64,000 nucleotides of DNA from Ferrimicrobium acidiphilum DSM 19497 (GCF_000949255.1 NZ_JXUW01000009.1:37-64036), one strand, 5' to 3'. Positions 53,082-62,576 are shown, counted from the first letter of the stretch. Notes: generated from the sequence alone by a model not told the origin. Made by a program: numbers and translations.

Positions 53082-54809
53082 GTGAGTCCTCTCAAGCTTG
53101 CCTGCGCACAGGTCAATGTTAGTGTCGGAGCTATCGAACAGAACGCTGACCGCTGTTATTCCGTGATCGAAGAGGCACGTCAGCTCGGGGTTGATATCCT
53201 GCTCTTTCCTGAATTGGCTCTAACCGGTTACCCTCCAGAGGATCTCCTTTTACAGCCCCAGTTCATTGAGGACAACCTCGTGGCGCTCAGAAAGATCGCA
53301 ACGATGGTGGCAGATGACATCGTCGTCGTGGTGGGGTTCGTGCGCCGTGGCGATGATCTGCACAACTCGATAGCGGTGCTCTTTGATCACCAGGTGCAGA
53401 TGATCTATGACAAACAGATCTTGCCCAACTATACCGTCTTTGATGAGTGTCGCTACTTTCGTCCAGGGTCGGCGCAACCCCACCTCCTCGAGGTCAATGG
53501 AGTGGCCGTAGGCCTCGCCATCTGTGAGGACGCTTGGTCACCCCAGGGTGCAATTTCGCAGGCGGCGGCGATGGGCGCAGAGGTCGTACTTGTTGCAAAT
53601 GCCTCCCCATATGAGATGGGACGTCAAGCGGCAAGAGAACAGCTGATGGAGGTTCGCGCGTCGGATGAGTCGGTGGCGATCTTGTACTGCAACCTCGTTG
53701 GTGGCCAGGATGAGCTGGTCTTCGATGGAGGTTCGTTCTTCGTCGGCGCCTCCGGCAACGTCCAGTCACGTGCGAAGCGTTTTGTCGAGGATCTTTTAGT
53801 GGTCGACTTTATGGGAGAGGAGGCTCGCTATCGCAAGCGCCTCCTTGACCCCAGGGGTGAGTTGCGAGTTGCTATCGGTCCCTGGGAACGCACCGTTTTG
53901 AACCTCCAGCGTCCGGGAGGTGTTAATCCGGTAAGAGAGTCATCGTGTGCTCCTATCGACCCTCCAGTTCGTGGGTTTGATCCCGATGAGGTGATTGCAG
54001 CGATTGTTCTTGGAACCCGTGACTATGTACGCAAGAATCGTGCCCCTGGGGTGCTGGTCGCAGTATCAGGGGGGATCGACTCTGCTCTTGTGGCTGCATT
54101 GGCGGTTGAGGCGCTTGGCCCATCGGCAGTCGATCTCGTCGCCTTGCCCTCTCGCTACTCCTCATCAGGCTCGCTTACCGATGCCACAGACCTAGCCCAC
54201 AACCTTGGGGCTCGACTCGTGACTCTGCCCATAGAGGCTGCCCATAGCGCACTGACGGAGATCTTGGCAGAGGAGATCGCAGTGGAGGGGGTGGTGGACG
54301 AGAATCTCCAGAGTCGCATTCGAGGCATCCTCATGATGGCGCTTTCAAACTCGACTGGGCGCTTGGTGCTGACAACCGGCAACAAGTCCGAACTTGCGGT
54401 AGGCTACTCAACCCTCTATGGAGATACTGCTGGAGGTTTCGCTGTGATCAAGGATCTCTATAAGACGCAGGTCTATGCAGTAGCGAAGCGTCTCAATCAG
54501 AAACGAACGGTGATACCACCCGCGATCCTGTCCAAGCCACCGAGCGCGGAGTTGCGTCCCGATCAGCTCGACACGGACAGTCTGCCTGACTATCCTGTTT
54601 TGGATGCGATACTTACATCTCTTATCGATCGCGACCAATCAGTAGCTCAACTGGTCGCGAGAGGCATTGATGCTGGCATAGCTACACGCATAGAGAACCT
54701 CATTCGTGTAAGTGAATACAAACGTCGTCAAAGTCCATTAGGGGTGCGGCTCTCCTCGAAGGCTTTTGGGAAAGACAGACGTATGCCTATAAGCATGGGA
54801 TCACAGTGA
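53082..54809 (+). CDS. nadE: Glutamine-dependent NAD+ synthetase
   Basis: Last step of NAD+ synthesis, with its own glutaminase. 575 aa. Nitrilase-type glutaminase domain (1-260): catalytic Glu in LLFPELALTGYPPEDLL, Lys in YDKQILPNY, Cys in GLAICEDAW. Synthetase domain (about 300-575): PP-loop AVSGGIDSALVAAL, STGRLVLTTGNKSELAVGYSTLYGD. GTG start fits the family's first strand. Confidence 0.96.
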   Translation: MSPLKLACAQVNVSVGAIEQNADRCYSVIEEARQLGVDILLFPELALTGYPPEDLLLQPQFIEDNLVALRKIATMVADDIVVVVGFVRRGDDLHNSIAVLFDHQVQMIYDKQILPNYTVFDECRYFRPGSAQPHLLEVNGVAVGLAICEDAWSPQGAISQAAAMGAEVVLVANASPYEMGRQAAREQLMEVRASDESVAILYCNLVGGQDELVFDGGSFFVGASGNVQSRAKRFVEDLLVVDFMGEEARYRKRLLDPRGELRVAIGPWERTVLNLQRPGGVNPVRESSCAPIDPPVRGFDPDEVIAAIVLGTRDYVRKNRAPGVLVAVSGGIDSALVAALAVEALGPSAVDLVALPSRYSSSGSLTDATDLAHNLGARLVTLPIEAAHSALTEILAEEIAVEGVVDENLQSRIRGILMMALSNSTGRLVLTTGNKSELAVGYSTLYGDTAGGFAVIKDLYKTQVYAVAKRLNQKRTVIPPAILSKPPSAELRPDQLDTDSLPDYPVLDAILTSLIDRDQSVAQLVARGIDAGIATRIENLIRVSEYKRRQSPLGVRLSSKAFGKDRRMPISMGSQ

Positions 54810-54812
54810 GCC

Positions 54813-55244
54813 ATGGAGCATCGTAGGCTCCCTGAGTGGATCGGGGGCTACCAGCAGCCTTTGAAACTCGAGGATGCATGCGACGTCATTGGCTGTGTTG
54901 CTGAAGGATGTATGGTGTTGGCGAGGCGCCTTGTAGCGGCCGAGCGTCAACTCGTAGCTATTGAGTTCTCTCGCTGGCTTGGTGTTGCCGTTGGGCAACT
55001 TTTGAGCGTCGCCCCCAATCCACGCCCAGAACTACTTGCAACGCCTTTGAGGGCCGCTGGTTTCGTGGATTCGTTCCGGTCAAAGTCGGCATCTGAGCAG
55101 CTAGATGGGCTCGTCGAGGTATTAGCCGCTCTAGCGGCCGATCCGGGCTGGGGCAACCGTAATCTCGCTTTCACTGCAAGGCAGCTGCACGGAGATATGC
55201 AGTGGTGGAAACAGGGATCAAATTTATCGGCAGTTTTGGCGTAA
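54813..55244 (+). CDS. Hypothetical protein, mostly helical
   Basis: 143 aa, starting 3 bases after nadE, so probably co-transcribed. Helical with Cys pairs (ACDVIGCVAEGC) and a Trp-rich end (MQWWKQG). Not recognised. The coding character (codon third positions) looks like that of its neighbours. Confidence 0.5.
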   Translation: MEHRRLPEWIGGYQQPLKLEDACDVIGCVAEGCMVLARRLVAAERQLVAIEFSRWLGVAVGQLLSVAPNPRPELLATPLRAAGFVDSFRSKSASEQLDGLVEVLAALAADPGWGNRNLAFTARQLHGDMQWWKQGSNLSAVLA

Positions 55245-55362
55245 TGGCTTGGATTGTGACGGCGTTCGGTAGAGTTTTCAATGTGGAATCGAATCCAGTT
55301 TTGGTCTTTCGATGCGCGCGTGACGCCCAGGCACCGAGCGGGCGGAGGGAGACCTACCAGCT

Positions 55363-56295
55363 GTGAGCAGGGAACGACAAGAACGTGATGATGAGGATCT
55401 CATCCGTCTGTATCTCGGGGATATCGGGACGCATTCACTTCTCTCGAAGGATGACGAAAGTCGGCTCGGTCGCGAGATGGAGGATGCCAACGAAGCCCGA
55501 CTAGAACTTAGCCATCAGAACCTGACTGCTGAGCGCCGTCGCGAGCTTCTCATCATCGTGCGACGCGGCGAATCTGCAAAGCAGGCCTTTATCCAGGGAA
55601 ATTTGCGGCTCGTGGTTTCAATTGCCAAACGGTATCAGGCCTCGGGACTCCCTCTGCTGGATTTGATTCAAGAAGGCAACATGGGGTTGATCCATGCTGT
55701 TGAAAAATTCGATTGGCGCAAGGGGTTCAAGTTCTCAACATACGCCACATGGTGGATTCGACAGGCCATTAACCGTGGCATCGCCAATACCGGTCGGACG
55801 ATTCGCCTGCCGGTCCATGCAGGCGATTCTTTGGCCCGAGTGCAACGCGCTCAAATGCGACTTGAGTTGAAGCTCGGCCGGACTCCGACAGTTAATGAGC
55901 TCGCCAAAGAGGTAGATCTTCCCTACGACAAGCTGATAGAATCGTTGAAGTTTCGCGGAGATCCGGTGTCGCTGTCTGAACCTCTCCGTGAGGATGGTGA
56001 TGCAGAGCTCGGCGATGTTGTTGAGGACCGTTCGGCGTCGTCCCCTTTCGAGGCGGTCGCAGAGGCGATGCTCCCCTCTGAGATTGCTCGTCTTCTCTCC
56101 CCTCTCGATCAGCGCGAGCGAGATATCTTGAAGTTGCGGTATGGTCTCGATCGCGGTGAGCCTCGCACCCTCGAAGAGGTGGGCGAGTACTTTCACCTCA
56201 CTCGGGAACGGATCCGCCAAATTGAGTCTCGTGCAATGTCGAAGCTGCGACATCCGTCCGCAGACATCGGTGCTCGTGATCTGCTGACCGGATGA
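55363..56295 (+). CDS. RNA polymerase sigma factor, RpoD-like (group 1/2)
   Basis: 310 aa. Region 1.2 DLIRLYLGDIGTHSLLS, region 2 NLRLVVSIAKRYQASGLPLLDLIQEGN and FKFSTYATWWIRQAINRGI, region 4 RERDILKLRYGLDRGEPRTLEEVG and TRERIRQIESRAMSKLRHP. It lacks the long N-terminal region 1.1 of the main factor, so it is either a short primary sigma or a stationary-phase/stress relative (SigB/HrdB-like). Starts with GTG. Confidence 0.93.
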   Translation: MSRERQERDDEDLIRLYLGDIGTHSLLSKDDESRLGREMEDANEARLELSHQNLTAERRRELLIIVRRGESAKQAFIQGNLRLVVSIAKRYQASGLPLLDLIQEGNMGLIHAVEKFDWRKGFKFSTYATWWIRQAINRGIANTGRTIRLPVHAGDSLARVQRAQMRLELKLGRTPTVNELAKEVDLPYDKLIESLKFRGDPVSLSEPLREDGDAELGDVVEDRSASSPFEAVAEAMLPSEIARLLSPLDQRERDILKLRYGLDRGEPRTLEEVGEYFHLTRERIRQIESRAMSKLRHPSADIGARDLLTG

Positions 56296-56322
56296 TGCGA
56301 TCGTTTCTGGGGCTGCAAGGTT

Positions 56323-56334
56323 TATAGTGAAGGA
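56323..56334 (+). promoter_or_regulatory. Leaderless-type -10 box of the micro-ORF
   Basis: TATAGT (56323-56328), six bases (GAAGGA), then ATG 56335. The purine stretch is too close to the ATG to serve as a ribosome site. Confidence 0.45.
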
Positions 56335-56415
56335 ATGAAGAAACTTATTTTCCTGGCTATCGTCGGTGCGCTCGTGGCAGTAGCTGCGAAAAAGGTGCGT
56401 GAGACTCTCGCCTAG
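56335..56415 (+). CDS. DLW-39-like micro-protein
   Basis: 26 aa: MKKLIFLAIVGALVAV, then AAKKVRETLA. The MKKL + hydrophobic + KKVRE layout matches the start of the DLW-39 family of actinobacterial small proteins, but the acidic DLW tail is missing. A one-helix membrane peptide of unknown role. Supported by its own -10 box; the alternative is chance. Confidence 0.45.
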   Translation: MKKLIFLAIVGALVAVAAKKVRETLA

Positions 56416-56802
56416 CGCAAGATCTTAGATCGACAGCTACGCCTCCGTTTGACCCGGCTCTGGTGTTCGATGCTGGCTGTCGTCAGGCGATATGTGGGTG
56501 CTGCGGCGATTACGACCTTTGGCTAATAGTCGATGTGTCGGTACAGACACCGTCAGTTGCTGGTGAAGAGATCGTTTTTGCTCTGCTAGATCTGCTCTTG
56601 CACACTCTCGCTTTGGGTGCGATCTAACCGAGGCTTGGTTAGCAGCTACTTGTTTTAGTTGTGGTGACACGACTTGTGGTGGTCGGCCGGCAGACGCTCG
56701 TCGACACTACATGTTTGAGCCTGACTTGATATGTGAATGATTTGGCGTTCTCCGAGGTCGGAGGCAACATAGACGGGGAAGAGTTGGTCAAAGCTCCATC
56801 GC
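56416..56802. other. Gene-free stretch
   Basis: About 390 bases with only short, atypical frames. No tRNA or clear terminator seen; the DLW-39-like frame may once have extended here. Confidence 0.4.
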
Positions 56803-57612
56803 TTACGATGGCTGATGATCCCTTCTACGCCGTAAGAGCGAGCGACCTACGAAGGGGGCTGAGCCTCCTGCTAGGACGGCCACCAAAAGAGCAACGTTGC
56901 GAAGTGTCCGAACCAGATAGGGGCGTGAGACCTTCGTTGTCTCGCTGAACTCTAGAATCTCCCAGCCACGTTCCTTTGCGACCTTCGTGAGCACTCGATC
57001 AGGATTGACGGCAATTGGATGCCCGACCATCTCCAGCATTGGGACATCGGTATAGGAGTCTGAGTAGGCGTAGGAGCTCGATAGGTCTATCCCCTCGTCA
57101 GCCGCCAGCGTAGCGATCGCCTCGACCTTGTATGGACCATAGGCGTAGAACATCAACTCCCCGGTGTACTTGCCGTCCTCGTCGACTCGCGAACGTGAAC
57201 CAATGTATCCATCGACACCGAGGAAGGAGGCCATTGGTCCAACTACCTCCTCGGGCGAAGCTGATACTAGAAAGACTTTACGCCCTGCAAGGTGGTGAAG
57301 ATCGATGAGATCCATCGCCTCACGGTAGATCAGCGGCGTGATAATTTCTCCCAGGGCCTCGGTAACTACCCGAAGCACCATGGATTGCTCCCAACCCTGG
57401 GTGAGGTTGAGTACGGCGTTCTCCAGCCGCTTGAGCCGACGCTCGTTTGCGCCCAAATACTTATATACGGTCTGGGCGTAGAGACTCCGTGCGACCGTTC
57501 TGCGGGTGATGAGACCCTCCTGGAAGAACCTGGTTCCCAGCGCCAGCATCGATGCACGGGCGATTACCGTCTTGTCCAGGTCAAAGAATACGCCCTCCAC
57601 CGACCCGCTCAT
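56803..57612 (-). CDS. HAD-IB family phosphatase (SerB-like)
   Basis: 269 aa. Nucleophile motif FFDLDKTVI, motif II VFLVSAS, Lys in YGPYKVEAI and acidic motif YAYSDSYTDVPML. Ends in a hydrophobic helix and an Arg-rich tail (GRSLLRRRRDHQ), suggesting a membrane link. In actinobacteria this gene (Rv3661-like) lies near the tad pilus genes and topA; here topA follows at 1.8 kb. Starts in an ATGA overlap with the small ORF upstream. Confidence 0.9.
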   Translation of the reverse strand: MSGSVEGVFFDLDKTVIARASMLALGTRFFQEGLITRRTVARSLYAQTVYKYLGANERRLKRLENAVLNLTQGWEQSMVLRVVTEALGEIITPLIYREAMDLIDLHHLAGRKVFLVSASPEEVVGPMASFLGVDGYIGSRSRVDEDGKYTGELMFYAYGPYKVEAIATLAADEGIDLSSSYAYSDSYTDVPMLEMVGHPIAVNPDRVLTKVAKERGWEILEFSETTKVSRPYLVRTLRNVALLVAVLAGGSAPFVGRSLLRRRRDHQPS

Positions 57613-57872
57613 CTCGGCATAGAGGCGAGCATTGCGACGATGAGCGCGCCGTCGACTCCACCGATTGCCAAAGAGGTCGCCTTACCCCCATGGCGCAGGA
57701 GCGCTTTGGCCAGTGAAACTGTCAGGTCACTACTCTGTATGTTCGATGCCCCATATTGGGGGAGTAGCTCTGTGTGCATATGTGTTTTAACCGACGGTCG
57801 CATTGCGGGCATTACCTCGACTAGGTGAGAATCGGGGTGTAAAACTTTAGGGCGATGGAGGATCGAACTCAT
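57609..57872 (-). CDS. Small hypothetical protein ahead of the HAD gene
   Basis: 87 aa; the end SLAKALLRHGGKATSLAIGGVDGALIVAMLASM is Ala/Leu/Gly-rich and could be a membrane helix. Start ATG overlaps the stop of the ORF before it (TGATG) and its stop overlaps the HAD start (ATGA). Not recognised; support comes from these overlaps. Confidence 0.4.
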   Translation of the reverse strand: MSSILHRPKVLHPDSHLVEVMPAMRPSVKTHMHTELLPQYGASNIQSSDLTVSLAKALLRHGGKATSLAIGGVDGALIVAMLASMPR

Positions 57873-58042
57873 CAAGACGGTCTCCCTTGCTTGGTAAACG
57901 GACCTTCGTGATTGCCGCTAGTAGATGCGACGAACACGGAGCACCGGCCTAACTCCTGTTCGAGTGCAGCCACAGGAGAACTCTGGTGGTCAGCGGGTTG
58001 ACCTTTCACCACCTCGCCGATGCCGACGATGGTTGCGTTCAT
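57872..58042 (-). CDS. Small hypothetical protein with strong ribosome site
   Basis: 56 aa (MNATIVGIGEVVKGQPADHQ...). An excellent Shine-Dalgarno AAAGGAGGT ends about five bases before the ATG, and the ATG overlaps the upstream stop (ATGA). Not recognised; cytoplasmic-looking with one Cys. Confidence 0.45.
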   Translation of the reverse strand: MNATIVGIGEVVKGQPADHQSSPVAALEQELGRCSVFVASTSGNHEGPFTKQGRPS

Positions 58043-58617
58043 GGCTGACCTCCTTTGATGGCCTGCTCCAGCCTGGTGTATTCAGCAGGAGCTGTCGGTG
58101 TGGTGCCCCAATTACCCTCTCTAATAGGAAGTTTTCGCCTCATGAACCTCGTCGTGGTTGTACACGGAAGAGCGACAGATTCGATTGAGTTGTCGAGAGC
58201 GAGAGTCGATTGCTTCAGGTCGGCTTTTGGGACGGACAATGACTTCTCCATGACTGAGACGGTAGCGCTCTCGTCTGGCCAGCCGAGCGCGGTGGTTTCA
58301 GGTACGTACTGGTTAACAACCTTTCTGGTTGTACACGCGAGGGTCGTGAGCATGCAAGCAAAGCTGTGAACTCCACATCTGTTGGTTGGCCCCACGGTGG
58401 TGTTGCTGGAGGCGTACGTGGCTGGAAGTGGCTTAAAGGTTTTTGCGTAAGAACTCAGGCGCGTAGCGGTGGTAACGTTTAGGTGGTAGACGAGCCCGCA
58501 GAACGAACGCGTCGCTTGATCGGGAGTCGCCACTCGATGGCCTTGCGTCGCCATCTGGGTGACCAACTCTGCGTCGATGCCTCCACGGCCAACGACCAGC
58601 ATGCGATCGGATGTCAC
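58039..58617 (-). CDS. Hypothetical protein, first of a four-gene overlapping cluster
   Basis: 192 aa with GTG start and GGAGG four bases upstream. The opening MLVVGRGGIDAELVTQMATQGHRVA resembles the first strand-helix of a nucleotide-binding or CpaE/Ssd-type receiver-like fold; the rest is Thr/Ser-rich and not recognised. Codon choice is similar to its neighbours, but the plus-strand frame 58055-58369 also looks protein-like, so strand choice rests on the ribosome sites and overlaps. Confidence 0.4.
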   Translation of the reverse strand: MTSDRMLVVGRGGIDAELVTQMATQGHRVATPDQATRSFCGLVYHLNVTTATRLSSYAKTFKPLPATYASSNTTVGPTNRCGVHSFACMLTTLACTTRKVVNQYVPETTALGWPDESATVSVMEKSLSVPKADLKQSTLALDNSIESVALPCTTTTRFMRRKLPIREGNWGTTPTAPAEYTRLEQAIKGGQP

Positions 58618-59395
58618 CTTGCCTCCATAATGTCGAGAAGGACAAGATTACCGTAGTCTCGTCCCACCGGTAATCTTCAGCATAGGCCGCCATGGCATCG
58701 TCGACCATAAGCTAGCCGCAGTTGAGTAGCGATGTTAACTGAGAATATTCGGTCCCCAGACGGTCGCTTCCATCGCTTCCACCGACCGTACCTCATCTGG
58801 ATCACTCCTTCTAGAGCGATTCAAGATTGACAAGAGGCCGAATTGGCTCTTCACTGGCGCCACGCTATCTCGAGGAGAGACGCTAATAAACTCGGTAACC
58901 ATGGCGATTCTCTGCTCCGGTTCTGGATGAGCAGATACCTGGATCCAACCGATCTGGGCCCATATCTGTAACGTACAACAAGCACCTCTATCCTGATCCA
59001 GCAGCGAGCGCAGACACCAACGGGTGCTCTGGATTTCATTGATGTTGAAGAGAAGTCGCTATATGACCTCCAGTTACGTCAACGGACTTGCTAGCCATGC
59101 TTGCCCTAACGCTCCGGAGGCGAACACTGTCCTAGATCCGGGTAACTTCTACTCCTATGAGCCCTATCAGTACGCGTCATCGACGGCAACATGACTTGGA
59201 GAGGGTCAGCGGCGCCTTGATGCTGGTGTCGGCAGCCGGTCGAACGGCCACTGCTCCTAAATCAGGTTTGAGCAGAAGCATGGAAGGGCCATGGTAGGGG
59301 AGGATGATCATCTCACTATGATCAATCCCTTATACGAGTTCTTGCCGTTGAACACGAAATGATGTGGACCACCGGCCTTAGAGAGAGCGTGGTGC
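58618..59395. other. Gene-free stretch before topA
   Basis: About 780 bases. Broken protein-like readings occur on the plus strand (for example near 58810-58925 and 59060-59190) but each meets stops; they may be remains of a lost gene. No RNA gene seen. Confidence 0.45.
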
Positions 59396-61984
59396 ATGCC
59401 AAAACCGTTAGTCATTGTTGAATCTCCGACCAAGGCGCGAACTATCGCTCGCTTCCTTGGCGATGGCTACGTCGTCGAGTCTTCAGTGGGACACATACGT
59501 GATCTTCCTCGATCAGCAAAGGACATCCCTGCCTCAGCTAAGTCGCAGCCATGGTCTCGTCTCGGCGTAAACGTAGATGATAACTTTGCCCCACTCTATA
59601 TCATTCCAAATGAGAAGAAGGAGCAAGTAAAGAAGCTCAAGGCCCTACTCAAAGACGCGGATGAACTCTATCTCGCGACAGACGAGGACCGCGAAGGTGA
59701 ATCGATTGCCTGGCATCTTCTCGAGGTGCTGCGACCGTCGATCCCGATCCATCGCATGGTGTTCCATGAGATTACCGACGCCGCCATCGCCCAGGCGCTC
59801 GCATCCCCTCGCACCCTCGATCAGCATCTCGTCAATGCACAGGAGGCACGCCGCATTCTCGATCGACTCTATGGCTATGAGGTCTCTCCGGTACTCTGGA
59901 AGAAGGTGATGCCAAAGCTGTCAGCGGGGCGCGTTCAATCACCCGCAGCTCGACTCCTCGTAGAGCGGGAGCGTGAGCGAATGCAGTTTTGTTCGTCTAG
60001 CTTCGCCGATCTTGAGGCGACGTTGACGGCTACCGACGAAGACCGGGAGTTTCGTGCTCGGTTGACCCATATCGATGGACGGCGAGTAGCTCAAGGCAGA
60101 GACTTTTTGCCGACTGGCGGACTCGCCCCAGCGGCTACCCAACAGGGAGTAGTCGCGCTTGGCCATGGCGATGCTACCTTGCTGGTTGCCGCTCTTGCTG
60201 GTGCAGATTTTCGGGTAACACGTGTCGAGGAGAAGCCGTATCGCCGGTCTCCGAGCGCGCCGTTCATGACGTCTACCCTTCAGCAGGAGGCTGGGCGTCG
60301 ATTACGTTTTTCATCGTCGCGGACGATGAGCGTTGCTCAACGTCTGTATGAACGTGGGTTTATCACCTACATGCGAACCGATTCGGTGATCTTGTCGGGG
60401 GAGGCGTTGACTGAGGCACGTAGGGTTATCAGCGCTCGTTTTGGAGCCAGTGAACTCCCTACTAGCCCAAGGGTCTATCGATCCAAAATTAAGAATGCTC
60501 AAGAGGCTCATGAGGCTATTCGACCCTCGGGTGATGAATGGCGGTCGCCTGACGAGCTCGGTGGGCAGTTGAGCGGTGATGAACTGCGGCTCTATGAACT
60601 CATCTGGAGGCGGACGCTTGCATCACAGATGGCTGATGTCCTCGGCGTGGTCGTTTCGGTGACGATCGATGCTCCAGTGACGAGTGATCTGGACCTTGCT
60701 GAGCAGAGACTTAGCTCCGGCGACAGAGTGACCTTTGCCAGCTCCGGTAGGGTGATCACCTCCCCTGGTTTCTTCCGGATCTACCAAGAGAACGTTGAAG
60801 AGAACGAAGATACCCAGGAGTTGCCGCAGGTGGTGGCGGGTCAGGCACTCGAGGAGCGTGGCATCGAGGTGGTCGACCATGTCACCAATCCACCCGCGCG
60901 TTATACCGAGGCGACGTTGGTGAAGGCGCTCGAGGAGCGTGGAATTGGTCGTCCATCTACCTACGCGAGCATTATCTCGACACTACTCGACCGCGGCTAC
61001 GCCTGGAAGAAGGGGCAGGCTCTCGTCCCGAGCTTCGTGGCCTTTGCTGTCGTCCAGCTCATGGAGCGCTATTTTGCTCACCTGGTCAACTATGACTTCA
61101 CCGCGCAACTCGAAGACGAGTTAGATGCGATCGCATCCGGTGAGCGCGAGGCTATTCCCTACCTACGACATTTCTATTTTGGCGATGAAGACAATGGCCT
61201 TAAAGAGGAGGTGCTGGTACAGCTGGGTGAGATTGACGCTCGTATGGTGAACACGATTCCAATCGGCGAGACTGACGATGGCCGCGAGGTTGTGGTGCGA
61301 GTGGGACGGTATGGCCCATACGTGCAGCTCGACGATAAGACTGCGAGCTTGCCGGACTCGGTGACACCTGATGAACTCTCAGTCGAGAGTGCGTTGGCAT
61401 TTCTATCTGCATCCGAGGTCAAGGAGCGACCTCTTGGTGAGATAGACGGCACGGCGGTGTTCGCGCGACTGGGCCGGTACGGTGGCTATGTACAGCTCGG
61501 AGAGGGTGATAGCAAGGAGTTGAAGCGTGCTTCGCTGTTTCCCTCCATGACCGTGGAGTCGGTTACCCTAGAGGAGGCTGAGGCGCTTTTGTCGCTTCCG
61601 AGATCGGTGGGCACAGATCCAGAGACTGGTCAGGAGATTTTTGCACAAAACGGCCGGTTTGGACCTTACATGACGCGTGGCCGTGAGACTCGTTCACTTG
61701 ACAAGCCCGAGGAGATCTTTACGATCAGCCTAGAGGAGGCGATCGAGAGGTTTAAGGAGCCTAAGCGTAGGGGGGCCCGAAGGGCTAGTTCAGTCGAGTT
61801 GGGAGTCGACCCAGAGGGTGGCGCCAAGGTAGTGTTGCGCTCCGGTCGGTTTGGTCCATACGTGACCGACGGGCAAGTTAACGCTTCGCTGCCGCGTGGC
61901 GTTGAGCCGACCGAGGTGACACTTGAACAGGCACTGGATCTACTCAATGAGCGCAAGGCGAAACTTAACAACGACCGTGGATAG
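59396..61984 (+). CDS. topA: DNA topoisomerase I
   Basis: Relaxes negative supercoils. 862 aa. TOPRIM domain (1-125) with IVESPTKARTIARFLG and LATDEDREGESIAWHL; active Tyr in FITYMRTDSV (about residue 323); AGRVQSPAARLLVERERER; GIGRPSTYASIISTLLDRGY. The C-terminal third holds four related repeats (each with V.vGRYGPYVQ-like segments near 640, 695, 755 and 820) in place of zinc fingers, as usual in actinobacteria. ATG start at 59396. Confidence 0.97.
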   Translation: MPKPLVIVESPTKARTIARFLGDGYVVESSVGHIRDLPRSAKDIPASAKSQPWSRLGVNVDDNFAPLYIIPNEKKEQVKKLKALLKDADELYLATDEDREGESIAWHLLEVLRPSIPIHRMVFHEITDAAIAQALASPRTLDQHLVNAQEARRILDRLYGYEVSPVLWKKVMPKLSAGRVQSPAARLLVERERERMQFCSSSFADLEATLTATDEDREFRARLTHIDGRRVAQGRDFLPTGGLAPAATQQGVVALGHGDATLLVAALAGADFRVTRVEEKPYRRSPSAPFMTSTLQQEAGRRLRFSSSRTMSVAQRLYERGFITYMRTDSVILSGEALTEARRVISARFGASELPTSPRVYRSKIKNAQEAHEAIRPSGDEWRSPDELGGQLSGDELRLYELIWRRTLASQMADVLGVVVSVTIDAPVTSDLDLAEQRLSSGDRVTFASSGRVITSPGFFRIYQENVEENEDTQELPQVVAGQALEERGIEVVDHVTNPPARYTEATLVKALEERGIGRPSTYASIISTLLDRGYAWKKGQALVPSFVAFAVVQLMERYFAHLVNYDFTAQLEDELDAIASGEREAIPYLRHFYFGDEDNGLKEEVLVQLGEIDARMVNTIPIGETDDGREVVVRVGRYGPYVQLDDKTASLPDSVTPDELSVESALAFLSASEVKERPLGEIDGTAVFARLGRYGGYVQLGEGDSKELKRASLFPSMTVESVTLEEAEALLSLPRSVGTDPETGQEIFAQNGRFGPYMTRGRETRSLDKPEEIFTISLEEAIERFKEPKRRGARRASSVELGVDPEGGAKVVLRSGRFGPYVTDGQVNASLPRGVEPTEVTLEQALDLLNERKAKLNNDRG

Positions 61985-62576
61985 GTATCGACGAGGCGCT
62001 CTTGTCGTGCTAGAGGGTCCCGATCGAGTGGGAAAATCAACCCAGGTAGAACAGCTTGCACACCTGCTAAGACAGCGAGGAAGATCGGTGCTGGTGTCGC
62101 GCGAACCCGGTGGGGACGCCTTGGGTGAGGCGATCAGGACCATGGTGCTTGCCTCTCATCTAGACCCGTGGACAGAGATCTTCCTCTTCTTGGCTGGGCG
62201 TGCGCGTCATCTCGACGAGGTGATCGAGCCCGCCTTGGCTCATGGGGAGCTTGTTCTGCTGGATCGTTATACCCCTTCTACCCTGGTCTATCAAGGAGCT
62301 GAACTAGGCGATGAGGTGGTTGCTGAGCTATGCTCGCTGCCAGTTTTTCGCACGCCTGAGTTGACGATCATCCTTGACCGCGAACTTCCCTTGGCAGAGC
62401 TTGAGGCCTCGGATCGTTTTGAGAGCACGGGGCTAGCAGGCTGGCAGGTGCGTCGTTCACGTTACTTGAGTTTCTCCCACCGTTTTGGATGGACTACGGT
62501 CTCAGGCGAGGGGTCTGAGGAGGAGGTTGTTCTGCGACTTCTGGATGTGCTGACCGCGGCGGGGATCATCGAGTGA
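61977..62576 (+). CDS. tmk: Thymidylate kinase
   Basis: dTMP to dTDP. 199 aa from GTG 61977 (the frame is open further into topA). P-loop VVLEGPDRVGKSTQ (Arg where most have Gly), DR motif LLDRYTPSTLVYQG and LID region DRFESTG. It overlaps topA by 8 bases and holB by 4 bases (GTGA). Confidence 0.93.
   Translation: MDRYRRGALVVLEGPDRVGKSTQVEQLAHLLRQRGRSVLVSREPGGDALGEAIRTMVLASHLDPWTEIFLFLAGRARHLDEVIEPALAHGELVLLDRYTPSTLVYQGAELGDEVVAELCSLPVFRTPELTIILDRELPLAELEASDRFESTGLAGWQVRRSRYLSFSHRFGWTTVSGEGSEEEVVLRLLDVLTAAGIIE

Noticed and set aside
57292-57828. 178-aa plus-strand frame opposite the HAD gene
   Set aside because: It is the antisense shadow of a well-supported HAD phosphatase.
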